Shown here one piece after another: positions 33,801-44,293 of a stretch of DNA of 64,000 nucleotides; the stretch's first letter is position 1, and each line of letters opens with the position of its first letter. The notes beneath the pieces were generated by a model. The model worked only from the letters and a program-made list of their open reading frames with translations. It ran no database searches and was not told where the DNA came from. A program made the position numbers and the translations under genes. The stretch is from Edaphochlamys debaryana (lineage: Eukaryota; Chlorophyta; Chlorophyceae; Chlamydomonadales): contig JAEHOE010000133.1 of the NCBI GenBank assembly GCA_016858145.1, positions 62,001 through 126,000 of the forward strand, read 5' to 3'.

Positions 33801-36247
33801 GCGGGATCTGGATCCGGTTCCGGCAGTCCGGCGGAGGCCAAGCCCGCGCTCTCTATCTTCGCTCGAAACGGCACGACGCCGGCGGCAGCCAAGCCGGCTG
33901 CTCCGCCCCCGCCGCCGCCTGCGCCTGCCGCCGCCGCCCCACCTGCTGCTTCTGCCGCCGCTGCCAGTGGCGGGAGCAGCGGCGCCAGTGACGGCAGCGG
34001 CAGCGCGGCTGCGAGCGGGGGCTCGGGCGGCGGCTCCACGGCCGGGAGCACGCCCGCGTCCTCCGCCTCGGCCTCGCCCAAGACGCTGACGGACGAGGAC
34101 GTGGCTGCGGAGGTATGCGGGGGCTGGGGGGGCTGAGTGGCGTGCACACGGGGGTCTGGCGCGGGGAGGTAGAGCCGGACACAGCCAGGGTCCTCGAGGG
34201 CAGTGCTGCTGTGGCCTGCATTGTGTGCCCCTCCTCTTGCGCAGCGACTGAGTGCTGTCCGCCCCTACCCCTTGTAGGGCTCCTCGGGGCGTGCATCGGC
34301 CAAGCCTTCGGCGCCGGACGCGGCAAACGCACAGGGGCCTGGCAGCGGCGGCACGACGGAGGGGCGCAGCAGCGGCAGCGGCGCGGCTGGGGCGGGGGCG
34401 GGAGCGCAGGCGCAGGCGAACGGGCCCAAGGCGGCGCCTCAGGCCAAGGAGCCAGAGCCGGCCCCCAAGCCCGCGGCCCCAGCCCCAGCGCCCGCGGCAC
34501 CGGCACCCGCCCCGGCACCCGCTGCCGCCTCCGCAGCGGCGAGCAAGCCCCCAGCCAAGGAGGCCCCGGCGCCCAAGGCGGCTGGCGCCAAGCCTTCCCC
34601 GGCCACGACCGCGCCCAGTTCCAACACCTCCTCCGCTCCCAGCGGTGCCAAGTCCGCAGGCTCGGGGACGGCTGCGGCCGCCGCCAAGGGGGGCTCAAAC
34701 GGGCCCGCGTCGGCGGCGCCCGCCGCCGCCCCGGCCCCCGCGCCCGCGCCTGCTGCCCCCGCGCCCAGCCCCATCAAAGTCAAGTTCCGGGCAAAGCCGG
34801 TGGAGCCATCGCCCGTGCCTGTGCCCGCGGAGCCGGCACCTGCCCCGCCGGCCCCCGCCGCCGCCCCGCCTGCTGGCAAGGAGCCGCCGGTCCCTGAGGG
34901 TCCCGTCCTGGCGACCGCCAAGACGCGGAGGGGCAAGGTGATCACAGTCCCCGCGCCCATCCCGTCCGCTCGCTACCGGGCCGCTCTCAGCGGCGAGCCC
35001 ACGCCGCCGCCCGCATCCGCGGCGGAGACCGCCGCCGCCGTGCCCGCAGGGAGCGCCGCCTCCGCGGCCCCCGTCGCCAGCTCCGGCGCTGCCGCCACCG
35101 CCGCCGGCAGCTCCGCGACAGCTGCACAGGCCGCATCGGCACCGGCGGCCGCCGCCGCAGCGGCGCCTCCGCACTCGGTTCCGTACCTGACAGTCCCCGC
35201 CAGCCTGCTGGCCGGCCCCGGGCGGCAGCACCCGTCCCAAGCGGGCGGACCGGCAGCCCGCGCCGGCTCCACCTCCGGTACCAGCCCCGTGTCGGGCTCA
35301 GCCCCATTGGCTGGGGCCGCGGTGGGGCCGGGGTTAGGGCCAGCCCCGGCGGCAGCGGCGCAGGGCGCCGGTGCCGCCAGCGGCCTGCGCCCCGCTGCGC
35401 CGAGCTACAAGCCGCCGATGGGACAGGACACTGCAGGGCTCCCGGCGCAGCAGCCGGGCACGCAGCAGCCCCCGCCTCACCCCACCTCGGGCCTCGACGG
35501 CGCCGCAGCCTCGCAGCAGCTGTATCCCGACCCCCTGGGGCCTCCGCCGGGCTTCCCGCAGCAACCCGGGCCCCCGCTCTCCGCCGGCGCCCCCGGCCCG
35601 CCGCCCGGCTTTGCCCCGCGCGGGCCGCCGCCGCCGCCGGGCCTGCCGCCGATGCACCCGCAGCCCCCGCTGCCGCCGTCTCAGGAGGCCCTGGCGGCGG
35701 CGCTGGCGGCAGCTGACGTGGCGGCGCAAACCGAGCTGGAGCGCCACTTTGAGTCTTCCCTAGAGTCCATGGTGCTTTCCGTGGTGGGCCAAGGAATGGA
35801 GGACGGAGTGGGGGCAGGCGTGCTGAGCGAGGAGCTGCTGCGGAGCGGCGACGGAGGCGGCGTCGTGAGCAGCGGCGGCAGCGGCATGTGGCCAACGCCG
35901 GCGGAGCTGGCTGCCGCCGGCGCCGACATGGCCCTGCACCACCTGATGCACGGCGGGCCCGGCGGGCCCGGGATGGGCCTGGGCGATCCGGGCCTGGGCC
36001 TCCGCCGGGGCCTGGGCCCGGCGCCGCTGCAGGCGGCGGCGGCGCCGGCGGGGCCCGGTAGCGGGCTGCTGTCTCCGCAGGGGCCCGACGGGGGCTCCGC
36101 CGCCGCCGCCATGGCTATGGCCATGGCCCGGGCTCAGTCCGGGGACCTGGCCCTGGGGTTGTTGGAGCGAGCGGGATCCCTGGCCATGGGCGGCGGGCCG
36201 CCGCCGCAGGGCATGCACAGCGGCGACGGCTCCCTCATGGAGCCTGG

Positions 36248-36278
<31 letters not shown>

Positions 36279-37514
36279 GGCGGCGGCTCGCTGAGCCGTA
36301 ACGCCTCGCACCCGGCGCTCAGCCGCTTCGACTCGGGGTCCCTGGGCCAGGCGGCGCCCGCGGGGCCCGACGGGGTCCTGGCTGGGCTCGGCGTGGGCCT
36401 GGGCCTGGAGGGCCTGCGGGCCGGGTCTGCGCACGGCGGCGCGCTGTCGCTCTTCTCCGACCTTTGGGCGGCCGACGGCGGTGGCGGCGGCGGGAAGGGC
36501 CCTGGCGGCGGCGTGCCCGGCGGCGCCGACGGCGGCGTCAATGACTGGCGTGCAGGCGGTGGCGGCGGCGGCGGTGACTCGTGGGCGGCGCTGGCGGAGG
36601 CGCAGCAGCTCCAGCTATCGCAGGCCATGCTCGGCGGCGGCGCCGCCGCACCGCCGATGACGCTGTTCCCGGCCGCCGCCGCTGTGCCGCCGCCGCCGCC
36701 AGCGGAGCTGGAGCCGTTGCCGGCGCTGCCGGCGTCGTTGTTTGACGACGATGACGACAACGACCATTCCGCCGCTCACCACCAGCAGGCCAACCACCTC
36801 AACCACCATCTCAACCACCGGCCGCCGCCGGGCGGGCTGCACGGCCAGTCGATGGGTGCCGACGGCAGCGGCCGTGGCGGCCCGCCGCGGCGCACTGGCA
36901 GCGGCATTGGCCAGGAGCTGCAGCCGCCGCCGCCACCGCCGCCGCCGCCGGGTGCCGGACGTTACCCGGGCCCTGGCGGCGCCGCCGGCCCAATGCACGG
37001 CCCCGTCGGCGGTCCCCAGCTGCCGTACGGCATGGGATACCCGGGGCCTGGCATGGGGCCGCACGGTCACGCAGGCGTGTACGGCAATATGCCGCACGGT
37101 GGCTACAACGCCGCCGCAGCAGTGTCGTCGTACACTGATGTGCAGTGGTACGGCGGCTACCGCGGCCCGCAGCCGCCCATGGGCGCTATGGGCCCCGCGT
37201 ACGGCAACTCTGGCGGCAGCGCTGCGGCGGTTGGCGGCGGCATGGCGGGCCCGGGCCCGCGTGTGGGCATGCCTGGGCCTGGTGCGGGCCCGCCGGGCCC
37301 GCAGGCGCATGGGGGCGTTGGCGCTCAGCCGACAGCAGCGGCAGGCGGCGGGGGCTCGGCCTGGTTCGGCGGCGCTGGCAAGGCGGCGGCTATGGGTGGC
37401 GTGGCGGGGCCCCGGAGTCAGGAGGGCCCTGCGGTTGGCGGTGCCGAGGGCAGCGGCGGCGGCGGTCGGGGACGCCATGGACATCCGGGGCGGGGCGCCA
37501 AGGGCCGCCGGTGA
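27854..37514 (+). CDS. Large protein with tandem ubiquitin-like folds, ankyrin repeats and a disordered tail
   Basis: Fourteen exons agree in phase: 27854-27993, 28127-28187, 28375-28476, 28649-28772, 28967-29295, 29456-29527, 29689-30420, 30846-31055, 31375-31500, 31799-31912, 32238-32366, 32602-32871, 33165-34112, 34278-37514 (about 2197 residues). Residues about 20-276 contain two clear SUMO/Rad60-like beta-grasp patterns: 'TIELTLQDQAGNSKA' ... 'ASIGLRSGEQLFCYC', and 'LRFIKFYF' ... 'ALADGDTILAYS'. A weaker third precedes them. Residues about 280-830 hold ankyrin repeats ('HPLHAAVANGHTELVQLLL', 'GRTALHQAIRYNRLAEAAWLV', 'SPLALAIRHGHGAIVEYLL') and a Cys-rich insert 'GCPCRTC' (exon 9). The remaining about 1360 residues are Ala/Pro/Gly-rich, presumably disordered, with an Asp-rich and His/Asn-rich patch near 36740-36830. 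Probably an intracellular scaffold; partners unknown. Confidence 0.9.
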
Positions 37515-38912
37515 TGGCGGCATAGCTGAGCAGGTTGGATGGCCAGAACGCCTTCAGAAGGCGGCTCTGGGCGCTGTGGTCCAAGCTCGGTGGCGGCGGG
37601 AGTGTTCGGTCCTCGCCAAGTAAGGGATATTAACCGCAGCGTGCTGACGAGATCACGTGTGGTGAAAGAGGCGGCGCGTGACCACGACGACTGGGTCGCA
37701 AGGAGGAAGGGGAGGATGGGACGGGGTGAGGGGGCTTAGCAGACAAGCAGTACAGATAAGCTCGGCGCGCAACCGCTAGACAGGGCAGGGCGGTGGGCTT
37801 CGGTGGAGAGGGAGGCGCTCATTGCGAGTAGCGCACCGGCTTTAGTACCGTAGGTATGCCAATGCCTTGCTGCGGTCAGTGCTGGAGCGTGTGGTGCCGA
37901 GGGCCCGGTCGGTGCCGGGGGGCAATGCGCACGGATAGTGCAGGCGGCGTGGCGGACGCAGGCGGCGTGCGGTTAGGGGTAAGGTTGCAGCTGCGAGCCT
38001 TGGGCTTGTGGGATCCGCTGATTGGTGTTGCTGGTTGCAAGTAGGGAAGGCCGGAGCGCTGTGCCTCGTGGGAGGAAGGCCGCGGGCGTCGCCTCGTGGC
38101 TGGCGGAGGTCAGAGTTGCTGGGCGTTGCGGAGGTCTGTGGCGTGCCGAGACGGCGAAAGGACCTTCGAGCCGCATGCAAGGCCGGTGTGTGCTTTCCTC
38201 GACCTGCGCCTCTGTGGAATCTCTTAGCAATTGGCCCTGCCAGTAGGCCTACAGCCCCCACGGATTCGGACGTTACAAGTGATCAACTCTGTACCTGGCG
38301 GACAACGGCCACACACAGCCGCATGGAGAACCGCCTACTCAGCCCGAACCTGCCTTGCCATGGCTCTTCCGCGCTACGCGGTGCACGCGGGCCCCACTGC
38401 TAGTTCGCATCCAACCACGGCCCAGGGCTCATCACCCTGTGCCTGCTCCACTCACTGCTGCTAGCCTCCCACCACACGACAGGAAGTGGGGTCACCCCTT
38501 GTGCCCTCGCCAAATCGCCATCCAGTGACTCAGTTCTATCGCCGCCGCCCGCAACGAATCCACCGTCCCCAATACTTCGCTCGGCCACCGCAGCACCTCT
38601 CGCCCCATTCTCATTCCCACGCGCGCTCAGCCCTCCTCACCCGCCTGCTCTGACCGACCCAACCCCCTCTCGCACCCGCTTCCGTCGCCCGACGTCTTGC
38701 CTCGTACACACGACCCAAGTCATCCCCCAAAGAACGCATCGCCAATGCCAGTACCCCGCCTACCCCTTTACCTCCTCCCAGTGCACCACAATCGACCAGC
38801 CGGCCCTCGCAACGCCTTTAACGGCTCACACAGCCTACGGAACGAAGGCTGCGTGGGCTTCATGCCGGGTTTAGCAGACATCACCGAAGCGAAGCGCTTG
38901 GTTGTGGGGCGT
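37515..38912. other. Region between two convergent genes
   Basis: Holds the 3' untranslated regions of the gene ending at 37514 (+) and the one ending at 38913 (-). Some short frames exist but none with splice or codon support. Confidence 0.5.
38273..38277 (-). other. TGTAA polyadenylation signal
   Basis: ttaca on the plus strand (cgttacaagt) reads TGTAA on the minus strand, about 640 bases beyond the stop codon of the minus-strand gene. This gives a 3' untranslated region of normal algal length. Confidence 0.5.
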
Positions 38913-41900
38913 TCATGCCTGGTACATGCCCGGCCTCGGCGGGGCCATGCCCCCCGGCCCCGGCATCATCATCTGCTGAGGCTGCCCCATGCCCTGAGGC
39001 ATCATCATGGGCTGTACGACCATGCCGGGCTGCATCTGCATGGGCTGCATCATGCCGGGCTGCATCTGCATGGGCTGTACGGCACCCGGCGGCGGCATCA
39101 TGCCGCCGTACATCATGGTCGGGGGCCCGCCCGGCATCATCATGGGCCGCGGCCCGCCCATGTGCGGCGGCAGCTGCATGGGCCGCACCAGCATCGGCCG
39201 TACGGTCGGCGGCGGTTGGTTTTGCGGCTGGACCTGGATCAGCGGTTGGACCTGGACCTGCGGCACCGGCTGCGGTTGCTGCTGCTGCTGCGGCGGCGGC
39301 GGCGGCGGCGGCTGGGCCTGCACCTGCACCATCGCCGGCTGCTGCTGCGGCGGCGGCGCCGCCGCCGGGACCACCACCGGAACCTGAGCCATCACAACCG
39401 CCGGCGCCACGACCGTCGGTGCCGAGACCGAGCCCACCCTCACGACCGTCGGTTGCGCCGCCGCCACGCTGCCCGCCGCCGGCTCGGTGGGGCTCGGCGA
39501 CGGCGCCGCCGCGGCGGTGGCGGCGGGGCGCGGCGCGCGAGTGCGGTTCCCCAGCAGCGTCTGCGCCAGGGGGCTGTTGGCTGAGCGCAGGTCGGTGGCC
39601 GAGACCAGGGCGTAGCAGTTACCGGCGTTGATGGCCTCCAGGAGGGAGCCCAGGGGCTGGAAGGCCTGGCGCGGGGGGGGCGCGGGCGGCCGCACGTCGG
39701 CGTCCAGGCCGCACACCAGCGTCTGCGGGTGGGGTGGGGGGGTGGGGGTGGGGGAGGGAAGGAGAGAGGGACGGCGGGTGGGCCATGTGCCGGTAGGATG
39801 GCGTCAGGGCAGGGCTCCTAGCGGCCCTCTTCTGGTGCCGCGGTCCTCCTGCAGTCGGCGCCGCCGTCCTCATCCCAGATGTGCTGCACTACCGTCCAAG
39901 GGGTGTCTTACGGCAACTACGGCCTTGCTGCAGAAGCCCGCTTTGCGGCGCGTGCCCAGAGTCCAGGGACCAGCGACACTGCGGCAGCCCCACTGTCCTC
40001 AACCCCGCCCCGCCCCTCCCCGCCCCTCCCCGCCCCCCCACCTCCTCGTGCAGCTCCCGGCACCCCGCCACGTAGCTCAGCAGCATCTGCTCGGGGCTGT
40101 ACGGCCCGCGTACGGCACCCCCGCCGCCGCCGCCGCTGCTGCCGCCCTGCTCCGCCGCCGCCGCCGCCCCCTCCACGAAGTACCAGTTCCCCCGCAGCCC
40201 CGCGTCCCCCCGCTCCCCGAGGAACAGGCGCACGGGGGGGGTCTCGAAGGTGGACTGCGGGGTGGGGGCGGAGAGGGAGAGGGATGGTTGGGGAAGGGGG
40301 GCAACAGGGATAGGTTCCGACAGAATGCCCTCCTGGGCCGAGGCCGCCGGTGGTGCTTGTCCATACCGGTAGCTGTGATGCGCCTGCTTCCCGCGGGGCT
40401 ATCCCCAGCGCCAGAACTACGAAGCCCTCGACTGCGTGCTCCCCTGAGCCCCCTTCCTCGCGTCACCAGCGAAGATTGACCGCAGAATCCCGGCTTCCGG
40501 ATCCTTTGCCCGCATCTACCAATGTGAATCCAGACGAAGCCGATCCGTCCCTCGCCCCTACCTGGACCCCGAAGTTCAGCTCTCCTAGGAAGGGGCTGGG
40601 CGGCAGCGCGGGCGCCTCAGCGGCGGCGGCAGCAGGTGCCGCCTCCGCCGGCGTCTCGGGCGGCGGCGGCGGCAGCGGCGTGTCGAAGGGGGCCGGCATG
40701 ATCCACTTGGCAGAATCCAGGATCGGATCCAGTTCAAGCGGCGGCGGCGGCAGTGGCAGCGGCGCCGTGCTGGCGGCCCCGCTGTTCGAGGTCTGGCGGT
40801 TGCCGTCACCGCCGCCGCCGCCGTTGCCGCCACGGCCGCCCGACGCGGTGGCGCCCAGGGCGGAGGACGTCGTACGACTCATCTGGCGGCTGCTGGATCC
40901 AGATGCGCCGCCGTTGCGGCTGGATCTCTCCGGCTGCGGCTCGTAGTCATCCTGTTCGTACGGCTTCGGCTCGGGCTCCGGGGCGTACGGAAAGACGCCG
41001 GCGGGCAGGGCCAGGGGCCGGGCGTCCTTGCGGGTGCCGCACGCCATGATGCCATTGGCCCGGATCTCTGCACACGAGAGGGGGTGCACGCGGTGGGAGA
41101 GTCGGGCGTGGAGAGTCGGGGAGTAGCGCGTTGCGAAGTTCATGCCTTGGCGCACGTTCGCGCACGGTAAACCCATGAGGAGGACAGGGACCCAACAAGA
41201 CCCGTCGACACCACCGTTCGGGACGCAGCCCACGGGGCGCCAACGACAAAACGCCAACCGCCAACCGCTGTCCCCCTAACCGACGCCACGTGCGCACCCT
41301 TGAGCTCCCTTAGCTCCACGGGCAGGTAGGGGCGGCCGTGGCCGTGCATGTAGAGCAGGGCGCCCAGGGGCATCATGACGCAGGGGGGGCACCAGCTGGG
41401 GGGCGGGGGGCGGGGGGCGGGTGAGGGCGGGTGAGGACGAGGGGCAAGGCGTGGGCACGTTGGACGTGTGTGCGTGCTGGGCTTGCATGCCGGGCGTGGC
41501 ATGTGTGCCGTACACGTAGGTGAATTTCTAGTACAGGCGGTTCCCGAGGTGGTGCAGGGGCTATCTGGCCGGCTTTGGCTGGCCGCGTGGCGGGCGGGGA
41601 GGCGGGGACTCACAGGTTGGTGGGGGGCGCGTCGTCGAGCAGACCCACTGCCAACGTGTACTCGCTGACCTGCCCGCTGTGCCACAGGTGGTACAGATCC
41701 TGCGGGGCAAAGAAGTCAGGAAACGCGTGTTGTCACTGGGGCTTCAAATATTGTGCGGTGACTAGCTGGGGATGACAGCGTGGGCAAGGTGGCGAGGAAG
41801 CAGCAGGAGACTACCCGGCCCACACCCGACCCCACCCCCAAGTCCACCTGTGGGGGGGCGCCTATCTGGACTCGAATCGTACTCGCGGCGATGTGGTACG

Positions 41901-43650
41901 AATAGATGTACGCCCACGACCGTGCGGCGTAAAAGAGGCTACGACACAAAGGACACGGTACAACGGCCGGTTTCAGCGCCAAAGCGCATTGTCAACGGGC
42001 CACCACACACAGTTCACAGCACCCCCGAACGCACCCCCGAATGCCCTGGCGACCTCATCCCAGCCATGCCTCGGCGAACCCTCTCCGCCCCCTTGTAACC
42101 CGCTCCCCAGCACGCCCACCGGATGGGGTCAGCCATGGGCGCCAGCTCGAGCGCCTCGGGCTGCCCCGAGGGCCCCTCCAGCGCGGCCAGCTGGGCGACG
42201 TCCGAGTCCTCGGCTGCTGCCACCACGGGGGGCCGGCACCAGCCGGCGGGGGGGAAGCCCTTGGCGATCTGGGGGCGGGGCGGGCCAAGCCGGGTGGCCC
42301 GGGTGGGGGGCGGACGTTGAGGAGGTGGAAGCGAGGTGTGGAAGGTGTGGAGCGAGACAAAGGGAAAGCAGGGGTTGGGGACAGAGTGTCCCGGGGCAAG
42401 GCCGGGAAAAGGGCAGACCGGGGTTCAAGGCATAACACCGGCGCCCAGTGCCCAATGGCGGGAGGATCGGGGCATCATGCCCCACCCGTCCTTAGCCTAC
42501 CTCCTTGTCAGTGACCGCTCTGTAGTTGTTGCCGGCCGCAACGAACTGCGGCAAGGACAGGCAGAGGCGCGGGCTGTGCGGGCGGACGCCACAACTACCT
42601 ATGCCCCGGCAGCCCCCCGCCCTGACACCCGGCACCTCGTCACACATACCCCCCGCATATCCCAAGCACGGTACTAACGTACTCCATCTCCACCTCCACC
42701 CTCACCCTCACCCCCACCCTCACCCTGCTCTGGGCCTCAATGCGCATCGGGCTCGCCAAACCTCCTCTTTCTACCCAGTTCCAAGCCGTCAAGCCATCGC
42801 TTCCTACCCACCACCACCCCCCGAGCCCACCACCCCCAACCCACCCCCCACCTGCAGCAGGAAGTCCAGGGTTCGGAAGAAGCAGGACGGTACGCCCTCC
42901 TCCTTGGAGGGGCAGCGGCTGGTGCGGAGGCCGGCCATCATGGTGGCCCGGCACACTGGGGGAGGGCGGGCGCGGAGGGTCCGCAGTTTGGGAGTGGGCG
43001 CAGCAGGACGGACCGCCACACTCAGGCGCCGGGGCAACGCGCCGCTGCGCCTGTGTGCTCGCACGCGTGCGCAAGAGCAGGGCTGCCCGCCCCAATGCTG
43101 CGGTGCCGGTGCGAGCCCTCCCGCGCTCACGCTTCCCCTGCTCGAACATGTCCACCATGGCCGCGGCCCGGAAGAAGCTGTGCTTGGGCATCTGCAGGGG
43201 GCAGGGATGCGTGTGTGGGGGGGGGGTTACGGGGGCGCATCCAGGTGCAGGCGGACGGCGGGGCGGCGAAGGGCGGGGGGCCGGTGGGGGTGGGGGTGAG
43301 AGCGCGAGGCGGTGACCGCGTCCGGGGCGGGCATGGGCGCGGGGAGGGCAGCCCTGCGGCTGGGGGCAGGGGCGGAGCAAGGAGACCGAGCACAGAGCAG
43401 GCACGGTGCTGTCTGGGGCTCGACTGCAGAGGCAGGCCGCTGGCGTCGGGTCCTCCACCGTCAGGCCTGCCATGCTGCTCACGTGCCGATGCCCCGGGAG
43501 TGCATGGAGCGCCACCCCAAGCGGCAAGCGGACCCAGGCCCAGGGAAGAAGGGGGGGGGGGTCCCGGGCCCGGCGCTGGACCCAGCCCACAAGCCTGCAC
43601 AGGTGATAGGTCCCACCTCTTCGCGTGATTCGAAGTGCAGGATGATCGCC
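38913..43650 (-). CDS. GYF-like domain protein with Gln/Pro/Met-rich tail (first exon not found)
   Basis: Eleven exons join in phase on the minus strand: 43650-43617, 43191-43131, 42955-42852, 42545-42501, 42268-42120, 41938-41848, 41699-41614, 41395-41298, 41067-40562, 40254-40042, 39722-38913 (about 732 residues). The exon at 40.0-40.25 kb reads 'NWYFVEG', a Gly/Ala insert, then 'VRGPYSPEQMLLSYVAGC'. This matches the GYF pattern W-Y-x...G-P-[FY]-S-x3-M, a fold that binds proline-rich peptides. Earlier exons have 'DLYHLWHSGQVSEYTL', which could be a second, weaker domain of this kind, and 'WCPPCVMMPLGALLYMHGHGRPYLPVEL'. The tail repeats Met-Gln-Pro-Gly ('MQPGMMQPMQMQPGM'). Exon 43650-43617 starts in phase 2, so at least one more exon lies between 43650 and about 44250. 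RNA or chromatin roles are possible but not shown. Confidence 0.72.
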
Positions 43651-44293
43651 CTGGATGGGGGGGTCCGCAATCGCCGGCGTCAGTCTCGACGCGTGAGCCC
43701 TGGGAGTGGCTTGACGTGGGCTGGGTACCCTCCCTCCCCCCACACACCCGCTACCCCCTGCCTCCCCAACGGCCCTTGCCCTGCAGAGCCCCTCCGGCTA
43801 CGCAATCGCTCCCCTATAGAAGCCTTCGGCAGCTTGCTCCGGACCCGCAGCGGATGCGCCTGGTCCCAAGCAGGCCAGCCCGCCCCCCGCCGACTTGCCA
43901 GTGGTCGGCCGTCTGCGACAGCGCCCGCACATGCTCCGTCGTCAGGAGGTGATGTCCAAACGTTTTATCACCGCTATTTACCGACCATTCATCTCTGCCA
44001 CGTCGTGCTGCCATGGCGCGAAGGTGCTCGTGCCGATCGGAGCAGCTTTGCGACAGCCGACGACTGTTGTTGCTTGCACTTTAGAGGTGGGTAGAATAAG
44101 TATGTAGCAAAAAGCAGGCTCGAGCGTGTGCGGGCCGCAGCACGTCATGCCGGTGCAGTGCAATCCGGCTCGGCCGACCGGGTCCGGGCACAGCGAAAGC
44201 TGCCAATTAATGCAACGCAACAACGGACATAAGAAACAGAGCATGCAGGCAATATAGAAGACACATCAGAGTTTGCGACCTAGCCGATTGAAG
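43651..44293. other. Divergent promoter region
   Basis: Separates the minus-strand GYF-like gene from the plus-strand SET gene, so about 640 bases serve both starts. The missing first exon of the GYF-like gene must be here. One candidate ATG is at 44012-44014 (minus strand, MAARRGRDEW), but no donor of the needed phase was convincing. Confidence 0.45.

Noticed and set aside
38915..39631. 238-codon plus-strand frame
   Set aside because: Antisense to the last exon of the GYF-like gene; Ala/Ser-rich shadow.
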